64,000 nucleotides of DNA, taken from assembly GCF_001613425.1 (NCBI RefSeq), contig NZ_BDCI01000011.1, positions 62,001-126,000 on the forward strand. The letters are read 5' to 3'. Of this stretch, positions 17,254 through 26,158 are shown piece after piece. Source of the stretch: Nocardia vulneris (GTDB lineage: Bacteria > Actinomycetota > Actinomycetes > Mycobacteriales > Mycobacteriaceae). Under the pieces are notes generated by a model. That model saw only the letters and a list, made by a program, of their open reading frames with translations. It was not told the origin of the DNA and did no database searches. Position 1 is the first letter of the stretch, and each line of letters begins with the position of its first letter. A program made the translations under genes and the position numbers.

Positions 17254-18161
17254 CCCAGAATTCGGGTCGGGATGCGCCAGAGGGCGGTCGCGGATGCGCC
17301 GTCGGCGCTGGACTCGAAGGTGATCCAGCGACCGTCCGGTGACCAGCTCGGTGCGCCGTCGTAGTGCTCGGAGGTGGTGACGCGCACGGGCAGGCCGGTG
17401 CCGTCGGCCCGGTGCGCGAAGATCTGGGCGTGCGGGGTGTGCGCGTGATCGGAGGAGTACACCACCCAGTTCCCGTCGGGCGAGAAGCTGGCGTCGGTGT
17501 CCTCGTCCGCGCCGGCGGTGAGCGTCGCGCGTCCGGTGCCGTCCGGCGCGACGGTGACCAGGTCCCAGTCCGCGGAATCCGCACGGCGCGACTGGAATAC
17601 GATCCGATCACCGCGCGGGGACCAGTTCGGCTGGCGGTTGTCGGTGTCCGTACCCGGTCCGTCCACGAGTTCGATGGGCAGGCCGTCGGCCCGGCGCACC
17701 TTCCAGATGCTGCCGCGCGCACCGGGGCCGGTCTGGGTGTCGTTCTCCTGGAAGACAATCCATTCGCCGTCCGGGGCGAAGCTGGGCTCGGTGTAACCGC
17801 GAATGCTGTCGTGCGTGGTCACCTGCGTCGGTGCGCGGCCCGGCGCGACCGTCCAGATTTCGTCCAGATCGGTGACGTCATAGGAGAACGTGATCAGCCC
17901 GGTCGGCTTGTTCCACGCCGCGCCCGGCAGATTCACCGCCGCCTGATCGCCTTTGCGTACCAGTACTTCAGGCGGGCCGCCGGACGTGCGCAGCAGCCGC
18001 AAACTCGCCCCGCCGAGGTTGTAGCCCGCGTCGAACTGCGTGAACACCACGGCATTACCGTCCGGTGCAAAGGCGGCGTTCTGCGCACTCGCCCGCCCGG
18101 CCGGCCGATACAACAGTTCGGCTCCGTCCGGCCGAGTGACCGCGTCCTTGTGCTCGACCAT
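17250..18161 (-). CDS. TolB-like (PD40/WD40) beta-propeller protein
   Basis: ATG at 18161 gives 303 residues; ATG at 18182 is an alternative. The protein is built of repeated PD40 blades: FAPDGNAVVFTQFDAG, SFAPDGEWIVFQEND, WSPRGDRIVFQSRR, FSPDGNWVVYSSDH and WSPDGRWITFESS. This is the TolB-type propeller fold that usually mediates protein interaction. No signal peptide is seen, unlike true periplasmic TolB, so it is probably cytoplasmic and not part of a Tol-Pal system. The 3' end overlaps amn convergently by four bases. Confidence 0.75.
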   Translation of the reverse strand: MVEHKDAVTRPDGAELLYRPAGRASAQNAAFAPDGNAVVFTQFDAGYNLGGASLRLLRTSGGPPEVLVRKGDQAAVNLPGAAWNKPTGLITFSYDVTDLDEIWTVAPGRAPTQVTTHDSIRGYTEPSFAPDGEWIVFQENDTQTGPGARGSIWKVRRADGLPIELVDGPGTDTDNRQPNWSPRGDRIVFQSRRADSADWDLVTVAPDGTGRATLTAGADEDTDASFSPDGNWVVYSSDHAHTPHAQIFAHRADGTGLPVRVTTSEHYDGAPSWSPDGRWITFESSADGASATALWRIPTRILG

Positions 18162-18456
18162 GCTTTCCCGCTCCCGATTCATTCGTGCTCCGCTCTCGGT
18201 CGCGCCCACCCTGACATGCGCGCCCGGTCGACGTCGACGGCGCGGTTCGCTCATCGAAATACTCGCGCCACGTGCCGCGACGATCCACCGGAATGCGTAC
18301 GAATTGCGTGGATCGGTGATGCGGTGCGGCTATCTTCGCCGCCGGATTTCAAAGCTGAAAATGCGCTCCGGGCAACGTATGCAACTGTATGTCGCGGTAT
18401 CCGCCGTGCTAACGTCGCCGCTGACCCGCTCCGTATTTCCTCGAAGGGAATCAAGA

Positions 18457-18927
18457 ATGGCAAGGCAAATCATCGAGGCGTTGATCGACGACCTTGACGG
18501 CTCGAAGGCTGATGAAACGGTCTCGTTCGGTTTCGATGGCCGCATGTACGAAATCGACCTGTCGTATGCGAACGCGGCCAAGCTGCGGGCGCTCGTCGAT
18601 CCGTGGGCGGAAAAGGCGCGTAAGACGGGCCGCGCCGGTGCACGGGTGAGCGCCACCCCGCGGGCCCGCAGTGCCTCGGGCGACGGCCAGCTCGCCGCCA
18701 TCCGGACCTGGGCCGCCGAGAACGGACACCGGGTTTCGACGCGCGGCCGGATCTCGGCCGAGGTCACCGCCGCCTACCGGGCCGCGCACGAAGCGCCGGA
18801 GGCCGCCCCGGTCGAGGCCGCCAAGGCGCCCGCGGCGAATTCGAAGAAGCCCGCGGTGCCCTCGTTCGTCGAACCCGCCAAGAAGACCGCGAAGAAGACG
18901 GGCAAGAAGGTCGCCGCAGGCGTCTAG
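18457..18927 (+). CDS. lsr2: Lsr2-family nucleoid-associated protein with basic tail
   Basis: ATG at 18457 with gaaggga upstream gives 156 residues. The N-terminal half (QIIEALIDDLDGSKADETVSFGFDGRMYEIDL) is the Lsr2 dimerisation domain. The C-terminal DNA-binding helix-turn-helix contains the AT-hook-like RGR in HRVSTRGRIS. Lsr2 binds AT-rich minor grooves, bridges DNA and silences foreign genes in mycolata. Mycobacterial Lsr2 is about 112 residues; this protein adds roughly 40 Ala/Pro/Lys-rich residues ending KKTAKKTGKKVAAGV, similar in style to histone H1 or HupB tails. It may be the main Lsr2 or a paralogue. Confidence 0.9.
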   Translation: MARQIIEALIDDLDGSKADETVSFGFDGRMYEIDLSYANAAKLRALVDPWAEKARKTGRAGARVSATPRARSASGDGQLAAIRTWAAENGHRVSTRGRISAEVTAAYRAAHEAPEAAPVEAAKAPAANSKKPAVPSFVEPAKKTAKKTGKKVAAGV

Positions 18928-18993
18928 TCCGCAGGCCGGTCGGCCGCTCGGCCCCAAAGGTGGGGCGGCTCTTCGGTTCCGGTCAGCGCCGGT

Positions 18994-19659
18994 TCAGGAC
19001 AGCGTGGCGCTGGTGATCACGACCGGCTCGGCGGGCAGGCCGTCGCGCGGCCCGCGTTCGGTCGGCGTGATACCCGCGGCGACCATGCGATCGAGGACAT
19101 CCATACCGGCTACCACCTGACCCAGCACCGAGTAGTTCGCCGGAATATTGGCGAACGAATGAACGATGAAGAATTCGCTGCCATTGGTGCCGGGGCCCTG
19201 GTTGCCCATCGCCACGGTGCCGCGCGGATAGGTTTCGGTGCCGTCGACCTCGTCCGGGAACTGGTAGCCGGGCCCGCCCTTCTCCACTTCGAAGATATCG
19301 CCGCATTGCAGCACGCCGAGGCGAGCGCTGTCGGTGAGCCGCCAGCACTGACTCTGATCGTAGAAGCGTTGTGCCACCAGGCTTGTCATGTTCTGCACCG
19401 CACACGGCGCGGCGCCCGCCCGGTTCAGCCGGAGGGTGACCGGGCCGTAGTTGAACTGGAACGTGACGTCGATGGTGCCGATGCCGAGGGCGACCGGCAG
19501 TGGCGGCGCCACGGGGCGGGCGGCCGGGTTGTCCGACGCGGTCGGCGTGAACGCGCACGACACCACGGGCGGGCCGGCCGTGGCCGGGGTAGCGCCGACG
19601 ACCGGACCGATCGACGACAAGACGGCAATGGCGAGTAGAGCACCCCAACGTGACCGCAT
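18994..19659 (-). CDS. Secreted cyclophilin-type peptidyl-prolyl isomerase
   Basis: ATG at 19659 gives 221 residues; TTG at 19668 is possible. A signal peptide (LLAIAVLSSIGPVVG) is followed by a cyclophilin domain: VTLRLNRAGAAPCAVQNMTSLV, FYDQSQCWRL, QCGDIF, GTVAMGNQGPGTNGSEFFI and YSVLGQVVAGMDVLDRM. The catalytic Arg of canonical FHR is retained as WRL, as is common in secreted actinobacterial cyclophilins. Several cysteines may form disulfides outside the cell. It isomerises X-Pro bonds during folding of exported proteins. Confidence 0.85.
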   Translation of the reverse strand: MRSRWGALLAIAVLSSIGPVVGATPATAGPPVVSCAFTPTASDNPAARPVAPPLPVALGIGTIDVTFQFNYGPVTLRLNRAGAAPCAVQNMTSLVAQRFYDQSQCWRLTDSARLGVLQCGDIFEVEKGGPGYQFPDEVDGTETYPRGTVAMGNQGPGTNGSEFFIVHSFANIPANYSVLGQVVAGMDVLDRMVAAGITPTERGPRDGLPAEPVVITSATLS

Positions 19660-19711
19660 AGCAAGCAAACTAGCGGATCTCGCCGAAAAGCGTTCGCCAA
19701 AGCGGTAATCC

Positions 19712-19746
19712 GCCCGTGCCTGCCCGCCGCGCGCGCAGGCACGGGC
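19712..19746 (-). terminator. Hairpin downstream of the sphingomyelinase-like gene
   Basis: Perfect 12-bp arms gcccgtgcctgc and gcaggcacgggc with an 11-base GC loop lie just beyond the stop of the minus-strand gene. No T-run is present, so it is a weak or factor-dependent terminator. Confidence 0.6.
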
Positions 19747-19755
19747 TTCGCGCGG

Positions 19756-20727
19756 TCAGCCGCCCGCGATCACCGGGTAGTGATCGGACAGATTGGTGTA
19801 GGTGTAGTCCTTACCCTGACTCGTCACCGTCCAGGGCGGGCACGATTCCTTGATGACGTTGTTCCGCCACGACGACGGCTTGGCGTGGCCCCTGCGGTGC
19901 AGGACGTAGTCCAGGTCTTCGCGCGGATCGTTCGGGTAGCGGTCGTGCGCGATCGAATTCTCCGCGGTGTCGAAGGAGTACTGATGACCGGTGCGCGAGG
20001 TCGCAGGCTCCAATCCGGCATCGGCGAGCATCGAACCGTACTCGGCGGTGCGGTAATCGACATTCATATCGCCCGCCACCAGCACCTGCTCGGTCGCGGG
20101 GATGTTCTTTCCGTTGAGAAACGCGTCGATCTCTTTGAATTGCAGAGAACGATCGCGGGCCGCTTCGCCCGCGCCGCAGCCGGGGTCGGTCGACTGCGCG
20201 TGCGTGCCGACCACGTGCACCTTGCTGCCGTTCACCGAGAGCACCGCGTAGGCGAAGCCCTTGTTCGACCACCAGTCGGCGCCGCAGGCGTCGGCGAAGA
20301 CGAACTGCTCTTTGCGCAGGATCGGCCACTTGCTCAGGATGGTGACGCCGCCGTCCTCCGGGGTGGTGGCGGAGTACTTGCCGCCCGTCGCGTCCCAGCC
20401 GTTCCTGGACCGGCCGACCACCGGCGTCTGGTGTGGGTATTCACCCGCCGCAGCGGATTTCAGCGCATCGGAGGCGCCGTTGTCGAACGCTTCCTGCAGC
20501 ACGACGACGTCGTTGCCGTGGAAGAAATCGGTGTTCGGGATTTCGGCGGCGCGATGGTCCTGGCCCCAGTTGGGGTACAGGTTCTTGCTGAACAGGAAGG
20601 TGTTGTAGGTCAGCACGCGCAGTTCCGGCGTGGCCGCGGGGGCGGCCGTGGCTTGGAACGGAATCGCCATACAGGTGGTGGCGAGTGCGGCGATGATGCT
20701 CAGCCTCGTGGGCTTGGTCAGCGGCAC
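19756..20727 (-). CDS. Secreted sphingomyelinase C-like phosphodiesterase
   Basis: GTG at 20727 with gaggaac upstream gives 323 residues, close to bacterial sphingomyelinases of about 330. A signal peptide ends near ATAAPAATPE. The DNase I-superfamily (EEP) catalytic motifs are in order: Asn42 in LTYNTFLFS, Glu79 in VVVLQEAFD, VHVVGTHAQS, VAGDMNVDYRT, DYVLHRRG and LSDHYPV. The WWSNKG segment is typical of neutral sphingomyelinases, which cleave sphingomyelin to ceramide and phosphocholine with Mg2+. Sphingomyelin is a host lipid, so this could act in host-membrane damage or in lipid scavenging. A non-specific phospholipase C activity is an alternative. Confidence 0.82.
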   Translation of the reverse strand: MPLTKPTRLSIIAALATTCMAIPFQATAAPAATPELRVLTYNTFLFSKNLYPNWGQDHRAAEIPNTDFFHGNDVVVLQEAFDNGASDALKSAAAGEYPHQTPVVGRSRNGWDATGGKYSATTPEDGGVTILSKWPILRKEQFVFADACGADWWSNKGFAYAVLSVNGSKVHVVGTHAQSTDPGCGAGEAARDRSLQFKEIDAFLNGKNIPATEQVLVAGDMNVDYRTAEYGSMLADAGLEPATSRTGHQYSFDTAENSIAHDRYPNDPREDLDYVLHRRGHAKPSSWRNNVIKESCPPWTVTSQGKDYTYTNLSDHYPVIAGG

Positions 20728-20843
20728 GGCAGTTCCTCGTCTCGAAGTCGGACATAACGACCGCCATCGGATCAAGCCATGATGACTTCTGCATGACGCG
20801 ATCATGATCAACTGTGTGCTGCCGGACGTCCGAGTGGCGGTGC

Positions 20844-20981
20844 TCAGTGAAACAGCTTGAGCAGGTTCACGATCAACCGATCCACGCCGTAGGCGAACGG
20901 GATCGCCACCCACAGCCAGGCGCAGATCAGCAGTGGAATACGCCGGGGTAGCGTCGATTCGGTGCTTTCGGCATCGGTCAT
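20844..20981 (-). CDS. Small MFS-associated membrane protein (MFS transporter small subunit)
   Basis: The 45-residue protein begins MTDAESTESTLPRR and has a single hydrophobic span, IPLLICAWLWVAIPFAYGVD, ending NLLKLFH. Its ATG overlaps the stop of the upstream OFA-type MFS gene (ATGA, 4 bases), indicating tight coupling. Similar single-span proteins are annotated beside OFA transporters in other actinobacteria, and I infer that it is an accessory subunit. Confidence 0.75.
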   Translation of the reverse strand: MTDAESTESTLPRRIPLLICAWLWVAIPFAYGVDRLIVNLLKLFH

Positions 20982-22351
20982 ACCGGGTCCTTCTCCGTGA
21001 CGACGGCCCTCGGCTCGGCCGTGCGATGGTGTTTCGCCGCCACCGGGCGAATCAGTTCATTGGCCGCGAAACCCACGCAGAGCAGCGTGATCATGATCGC
21101 GAACGAGGTCCCGTACAGTTCGGGGCCGGTCTTGCCGTGCCGGGCACCGGAATCGGCGATGGCGTTGACGATCAACGGTCCGGCGACACCGGCCACCGAC
21201 CAGGCGGTGAGCAGCCTGCCGTGGATGGCGCCCACCTGATAGGTGCCGAACAGATCCTTGAGATAGGCCGGGACGGTGGCGAATCCGCCGCCGTAGAACG
21301 ACAGGATCACCATCGCGCCCAGGATGAACAGCGGCTTGCTCGTCTGGCCTACCGACCACACCATGGCGTAGGCCAGCGCGCCGACGCCGAGGTAGATCCG
21401 GTACATGTTCTTGCGGCCGATCACGTCCGAGAGTGAGGACCAGCCGATCCGTCCCGCCATATTGGCCGCGGACAGCACCGCGACGAAACCCGCCGCCGCG
21501 GTGACGGTGACCGGCGTCGAGGTCTGCGCGAAGAAGTCGAGCACCATCGGCGCCGCCTTCTCCAGGATGCCGATCCCCGCGGTCACGTTGCAGCACAGCA
21601 CGATCCACAGCAGCCAGAACTGCGGCGTGCGGAGGGCGACATCGGCTTCGACATCGTTGTCGCTGACCAGCCGCCCGGCCTTTTTCGACGGCGCCCAGCC
21701 CGCCGGACGCCAGCCCGGCGGCGGAACTCGGATGAGCAGTACCCCCACCGACATGAATACGGCGTAGGTGAGGCCCATCACCAGAAAGGTTTTGGCGATC
21801 CCCGCGTCGTCCTTGCCGAAACCCGACAGCAGCTGGGTGGTCCACGGCGAGGCGATCAGTGCACCGCCGCCGAAACCCATGATCGCGAAACCCGTGGCCA
21901 TGCCCGGCCGGTCGGGGAACCACTTGATCAGCGTCGACACCGGCGAGATGTAGCCGATGCCGAGCCCGATGCCGCCGACGAAGCCGTAACCGAACACGAT
22001 GAGCCAGTAGGCGCCGGTTGCCGCGCCGAGGGCCGAGATCAGCAGGCCGGAGCAGAAACACACCAGCGAGACCGTCATCGCCCAGCGCGGCCCGCGGCGT
22101 TCGACGAGGGTGCCGCCGAAGGCCGCGGACAGGCCGAGCATGACGATGGCGATCTGGAACGGCAGTGCGCTGCCGGTGCCCGAGACGTCCATCGCCTTTT
22201 CCAGCGGCGGCTTGAACACGCTCCACGCGTAGGCCTGCCCGATGGCCAGGTGAATGGACAACGCCGCGGGCGGCACCAGCCAGCGGCTCCAGCCCGGTGG
22301 GGCGATGACACGGGCGTACCCGGTGGTGCCGGCGTCGGCGACTGCGGTCAT
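20978..22351 (-). CDS. OFA-family MFS transporter (oxalate/formate antiporter-like)
   Basis: ATG at 22351 gives 457 residues with about 12 hydrophobic spans; upstream in-frame codons lie in noncoding DNA. Family hallmarks are the start GWSRWLVPPAALSIHLAIGQAYAWSVFKPPL, the GIGLGIGYISPVSTLIKWFPDRPGMATG block and GRIGWSSLSDVIGRKNMYRIYL. OFA members exchange small carboxylates such as oxalate and formate, although actinobacterial substrates are mostly untested. The gene overlaps the small-subunit gene downstream and diverges from the gene at 22593 over a 240-base region holding both promoters. Confidence 0.85.
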   Translation of the reverse strand: MTAVADAGTTGYARVIAPPGWSRWLVPPAALSIHLAIGQAYAWSVFKPPLEKAMDVSGTGSALPFQIAIVMLGLSAAFGGTLVERRGPRWAMTVSLVCFCSGLLISALGAATGAYWLIVFGYGFVGGIGLGIGYISPVSTLIKWFPDRPGMATGFAIMGFGGGALIASPWTTQLLSGFGKDDAGIAKTFLVMGLTYAVFMSVGVLLIRVPPPGWRPAGWAPSKKAGRLVSDNDVEADVALRTPQFWLLWIVLCCNVTAGIGILEKAAPMVLDFFAQTSTPVTVTAAAGFVAVLSAANMAGRIGWSSLSDVIGRKNMYRIYLGVGALAYAMVWSVGQTSKPLFILGAMVILSFYGGGFATVPAYLKDLFGTYQVGAIHGRLLTAWSVAGVAGPLIVNAIADSGARHGKTGPELYGTSFAIMITLLCVGFAANELIRPVAAKHHRTAEPRAVVTEKDPV

Positions 22352-22592
22352 GCGGCGATCTCCACTCTCAACTCTGTGGCGATCATATGGTTCGCGCACG
22401 TTCGCGAGTGCCGTTCCGCGCCGATACTCATCCGATGGTCCGCTGACCGGACCGGCGGGCCATTCGCCGGTGTTTCCGAACTGGGGTCCGGCCGCCCACC
22501 GCGCCCACGGCGGCGAAAGCTGACAGAATCGAGGGGGAACCGCGCGCCGGCTCCGAGCGGAACGCGGATTGTGCTGGTGGAGGGGGCTGTTC

Positions 22593-23453
22593 ATGCCGGA
22601 ACGCGATCTCCTGTCGGAGGCTTTCGTCGAAGCGGCACGGCGGCAAGGGTTTTCCTGCCGGATCGTGTCCGCCGACCACATCGTGTTGCACGGTGGGCGC
22701 GGCCGCTTCGAGACGTCGCTGGCCAACCTGCGCCGCCTGGTCGCCGGTGAGCCGCAATCGAACTGGTTCGCGCTGGCCGCCGACCATCTCGCCACCGGCA
22801 TCGCCACCCTCGAACTCGCCGCGCACGACGGCGTGGACAGCTTCGCCGCGGTGCGCGACTCGATCCGAACCCGGCTGTACCCCAGCACGATGCGCGCCGA
22901 GGACGCGGTGCGCCGGATGGTCGCGCCCGGGCTGGTGCAGCGCGTCGTCCTCGATCGCGTGCACACCGTCGCCCAGGTCACCCACGAGATGCGCCGGGAG
23001 TGGCAGATCGGTGAGTACGATCTGTTCGCGCTGGCCGAACGCAATGTCCGCGCCGACGGCCCGCTGGAGGTCACGGTGCACGAATTCGACGATCCGCTCG
23101 CCGAGGGGTTACCGCTGTCGCTGCTGTCGGGCTCGGAGTACGCCACGGCGCACGTCCGCTGGCTCGGCGACTACCCGGTGACCGGGACGGCGGGCGCGCT
23201 GGTGATCCTGCCCGCCAAACAGCACATGTACGCCTACCCGATCAACGATCTCGAGGTACTCCGGGCCGGGGCCGTGCTGGCCCAGTTCGCCGTCAACGGT
23301 TTCGCGGAACAACCCTGGCCGGTCAGCCAATCGATCTACCGCTGGCACGAAGGGCATCTCTCGCTCGCCATCACCACCCGCCGCACCGAGAGCAGCCTCG
23401 CGCTGATCGCCTCGGACAACTTCGAACAACTGCTCGGCACACTGCCGGAGTAA
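22593..23453 (+). CDS. DUF1444-like conserved hypothetical protein
   Basis: ATG at 22593 gives 286 residues. It is a soluble protein with no signal peptide. It resembles the YtpQ/DUF1444 family in having an N-terminal domain followed by repeated segments about handling a time- or position-dependent quantity (LEVTVHEFDDPLAEGLPLSLLSGSEYATAHVRWL in pieces, then LVILPAKQHMYAYPI). The biochemical role is unknown in this family. The assignment is by resemblance only. It is followed after 9 bases by a methyltransferase remnant. Confidence 0.5.
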   Translation: MPERDLLSEAFVEAARRQGFSCRIVSADHIVLHGGRGRFETSLANLRRLVAGEPQSNWFALAADHLATGIATLELAAHDGVDSFAAVRDSIRTRLYPSTMRAEDAVRRMVAPGLVQRVVLDRVHTVAQVTHEMRREWQIGEYDLFALAERNVRADGPLEVTVHEFDDPLAEGLPLSLLSGSEYATAHVRWLGDYPVTGTAGALVILPAKQHMYAYPINDLEVLRAGAVLAQFAVNGFAEQPWPVSQSIYRWHEGHLSLAITTRRTESSLALIASDNFEQLLGTLPE

Positions 23454-23462
23454 CAGCACGCG

Positions 23463-23669
23463 ATGGCCGAACCGCGGCGCCGCGACAACATGATCAGCCA
23501 CCTGTCCAGCCTGAACATCATGCTGGAGATGCGCGAAGGCTTCGAGGCGAGCACCACGCAGTGCGCGGGCTGGTTCCGTGACGCGGGCTTCGTCCAGATC
23601 GAGCGGCGGCAGCTGATCGGGCCGACCTCGATGGTGTTCGGGCGCAAGCCGGGTCGGCTGCCGAAATGA
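23463..23669 (+). pseudogene. C-terminal remnant of an O-methyltransferase
   Basis: The 68-codon frame corresponds to the end of a SAM-dependent O-methyltransferase: RRDNMISHLSSLNIMLEMREGFEASTTQCAGWFRDAGF followed by the closing GPTSMVFGRK strand. The SAM-binding Rossmann core and dimerisation domain are missing, and the preceding gene is unrelated, so this appears to be the 3' end of a deleted gene. The remaining frame has no stops and could still be translated from its ATG. Confidence 0.7.
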
Positions 23670-23675
23670 CGCGGC

Positions 23676-23700
23676 GGGCGACGCGGTCTGCGCGTCGCCC
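23676..23700. terminator. Hairpin between convergent genes
   Basis: Arms gggcgacgcg and cgcgtcgccc with a gtctg loop lie between the plus-strand remnant and the minus-strand hydrolase gene. There is no T-run; it may act in both directions. Confidence 0.55.
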
Positions 23701-23724
23701 ACCGCTCGGTGGCCTGGTTGCGGA

Positions 23725-25212
23725 TCAGTGCGGAACCGGGGTGACCTGGATCGGCGGCACGGTCGCCACGCAGTCGGTCGAGCCGGTGGCGCCGGTACGG
23801 ACGAAGTGGTCGACGATGCCGACGACGCAGCCGCTGGGCTCCAGGTCCGGGATGTGGCCGGTGTTGGGGACGGAGAGGAACGTCGCGCGCGGGAACATCG
23901 CCGCGACCCGCTGCCCGTTCGCGTCCGGCGTGATGGCGTCCAGGTCACCGGAGAGCACCAGCACCGGCACGTCGGGGAGCGTGCCGCGAGCCGGGGCGGT
24001 GTGCGCCTCGGTCACCGCGGGCCAGCGCAGGCAGGCGTTGCCGCCGTCGCGCATACCCCCGCTGAAGCCGGCCGCGCTGAAGGCGCCGGTGCGGCCCGCC
24101 GCTTCGACGCTGTGCCGGTACTGCTGATCGCGCTCGGGCAGCGACGCCTGGCGCGACCACAGCGTGGGGTAGTCGTTGCAGGCGACGGTGAGGAACAGGT
24201 CGATGTTCTCCGTGGTCGGCTCGCCGCCGGCGCGAGCAGCGAACTGCCGCAACGGCGTATCGTCACCCTGCACGGCCGCGTGCAGCGCGGCGGGCAACGT
24301 ACCGAGCGGGGTCAGCTCCGTCGGATTCGCACCCAGATTGCTGGTGCCCACCTCGAAAGCCAGTGTGGCCAGCTTGCTTTCGTCGAGTTGCCACGGCGTG
24401 GGGCCGTCGATCGTCAGCGGGTGCGCCGCCAGGCGTTGCGTCACGGCGGTCAGATCGGCTACGGCGGTCGCACCGTCACACGCTCGGCTGCGCTCGCAGA
24501 TCCGTTGCAGCGCAAGCGACAACGCCTCGGCGTTGGGCCGGGAGAGCAGATCGAAGTCGGGCGGGTAGGCGCCGGTCAGCACCATGGACTGCACGCTGCC
24601 GGGGTGGCGCTCGGCGTAGATCGGCATCAGATAGGTGCCGTAGGAGATGCCGTAGAGCACCAGCTTCGGAATACCGAGCCGGGCCCGCACGGCGTCGACA
24701 TCGTCCGCGGTGGCCGCCGAGGTATAGCCGGCGGCGCGTGAGCCGAGCTGTTCGGCGCACCGCGCCACCATCTGCTGCTGCTGGTCACGGCTGCCGAGCT
24801 GGTAGCCCGCCTCGTCCGCGCCACAGTCCAACGGGCTGGACAGCCCGGTGCCGCGCGGATCGACGAGCAGCAGATCGTGGTCTTCGAGCAGCAACGCGGA
24901 GAGCTGGGCCGCCTGCTCGGCGTGCGCGATCAGCGGCACACCCGGTCCGCCGGGATTCGGGGCGATGGTGCCCATCGCGGGCGCGTCCAGCTTGCTGCGC
25001 CGGATGAGCGCGTAACTCACTGCGACAGTGCCTGATTCGGGCTGATCGGCGATCAGTGGCCGGGACTGCACGCCGCACTCGACCTGATGGCCCGGCACGG
25101 TCGGGCACCAGTCGGGTCCGGGTGGGGCGGCGCCGTCGGCGCACGCCGTGATCATGGTCGCGGCGGCGAGGGCCGCCAGCACACTCGCGACTGCCCGCAT
25201 ACTCTTGCGCAT
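23725..25212 (-). CDS. Alpha/beta-hydrolase lipoprotein, tripeptidyl-aminopeptidase (TAP)-like
   Basis: The 495-residue protein begins with a signal peptide whose lipobox is TACADG. The substrate region contains GTIAPNPGGPGVP, typical of TAP-type exopeptidases, and LLVDPRGTGLSSPLDC. The nucleophile lies in the elbow YGISYGTYL; the acid is in VLSGDLDAITP and the His in NTGHIPDL, as in the C-terminal TAP domain. Such enzymes remove N-terminal peptides or hydrolyse esters outside the cell (the SlpD/Tap and CaeA-like group). It is anchored in the envelope, and its exact substrate is unknown. It diverges from the two-component genes. Confidence 0.85.
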   Translation of the reverse strand: MRKSMRAVASVLAALAAATMITACADGAAPPGPDWCPTVPGHQVECGVQSRPLIADQPESGTVAVSYALIRRSKLDAPAMGTIAPNPGGPGVPLIAHAEQAAQLSALLLEDHDLLLVDPRGTGLSSPLDCGADEAGYQLGSRDQQQQMVARCAEQLGSRAAGYTSAATADDVDAVRARLGIPKLVLYGISYGTYLMPIYAERHPGSVQSMVLTGAYPPDFDLLSRPNAEALSLALQRICERSRACDGATAVADLTAVTQRLAAHPLTIDGPTPWQLDESKLATLAFEVGTSNLGANPTELTPLGTLPAALHAAVQGDDTPLRQFAARAGGEPTTENIDLFLTVACNDYPTLWSRQASLPERDQQYRHSVEAAGRTGAFSAAGFSGGMRDGGNACLRWPAVTEAHTAPARGTLPDVPVLVLSGDLDAITPDANGQRVAAMFPRATFLSVPNTGHIPDLEPSGCVVGIVDHFVRTGATGSTDCVATVPPIQVTPVPH

Positions 25213-25450
25213 CGTCGAAATCCCCTTTGTCGGAACGCTTCCCGCATTCGGTTGCGGTATGGGACAGATCCTGTGCGCTGGATGTCAGCGGATTGCGAGG
25301 GCCGGGCAAGAAACAGGTAAGAATTCCGAGTGCCGTGTATAGGTGCTGGTGGGGGTCGATCCGGCGCTCGGCGAGCACCGGGGTGACGATGGTCACGAAG
25401 TGAACGGCCTGACCCCTGCGGCATCGCTACTCACCAGCAACAATGACGGA

Positions 25451-26158
25451 GTGAACACCACTAGCTCGTCAGTGCCCGCCGCGTCGGTCCTCGTCGCCGA
25501 GGACGATCCGCATGTGCGCAGCACGCTGGACCAACTGCTGCGCTTCGAGGGCTATCAGGTGTACCTGGCCGCGGATGGTCAGGAAGCCCTGGAACTGCTG
25601 GCGCAGCAGCGGCCGGACCTGGCGGTGGTCGATGTGGAGATGCCGCGCCTGGACGGCCTGTCGCTGTGCCGGCTGCTGCGCCGCCGCGGTGATCGGCTAC
25701 CGATCCTGGTGCTCACCGCCCGGCAGCAGATCGGCGACCGGGTAGCCGGTCTCGACGCGGGCGCCGACGACTACCTGCCCAAGCCGTTCGCCACCGACGA
25801 GCTGCTCGCCCGGTTGCGAGCGCTGCTGCGGCGCAGCACCTTCGACGAGGACGACGACACCGTGCTGGCGGTCGACGACCTGACCTTGAACACCGCGACC
25901 AGACAGGTGCATCGCGGTGACCGCCCGATCGAACTCACCAAGACCGAGTTCGACGTGCTGGAGCTGCTGCTGCGCAACGCGCGGATCGTGTTGAGCCGCA
26001 GCCGGATCTACGAGCACATCTGGGGTTTCGACTTCGATACCGAGTCCCGCTCGCTCGATGTCTATATCGGGTATCTGCGACGCAAGACCGAAGAGCACGG
26101 CGAACCCCGGCTGATCCACACCGTGCGCAACGTCGGCTACTCCGTGCGGCCCGCGTGA
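25451..26158 (+). CDS. OmpR-family response regulator (MprA-like)
   Basis: GTG at 25451 gives 235 residues, the usual size; GTG at 25400 would add 17 residues and cannot be excluded. The receiver domain has acidic residues EDD at 17-19, phosphoacceptor Asp61 in VVDVEMP and Lys in LPKPF. The C-terminal winged helix contains [26 protein letters not shown] and [15 protein letters not shown], followed by [10 protein letters not shown]. It is the DNA-binding partner of the overlapping histidine kinase. The regulon is unknown; the divergent hydrolase is a candidate target. Confidence 0.9.
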   Translation: MNTTSSSVPAASVLVAEDDPHVRSTLDQLLRFEGYQVYLAADGQEALELLAQQRPDLAVVDVEMPRLDGLSLCRLLRRRGDRLPILVLTARQQIGDRVAGLDAGADDYLPKPFATDELLARLRALLRRSTFDEDDDTVLAVDDLTLNTATRQVHRGDRPIELTKTEFDVLELLLRNARIVLSRSRIYEHIWGFDFDTESRSLDVYIGYLRRKTEEHGEPRLIHTVRNVGYSVRPA

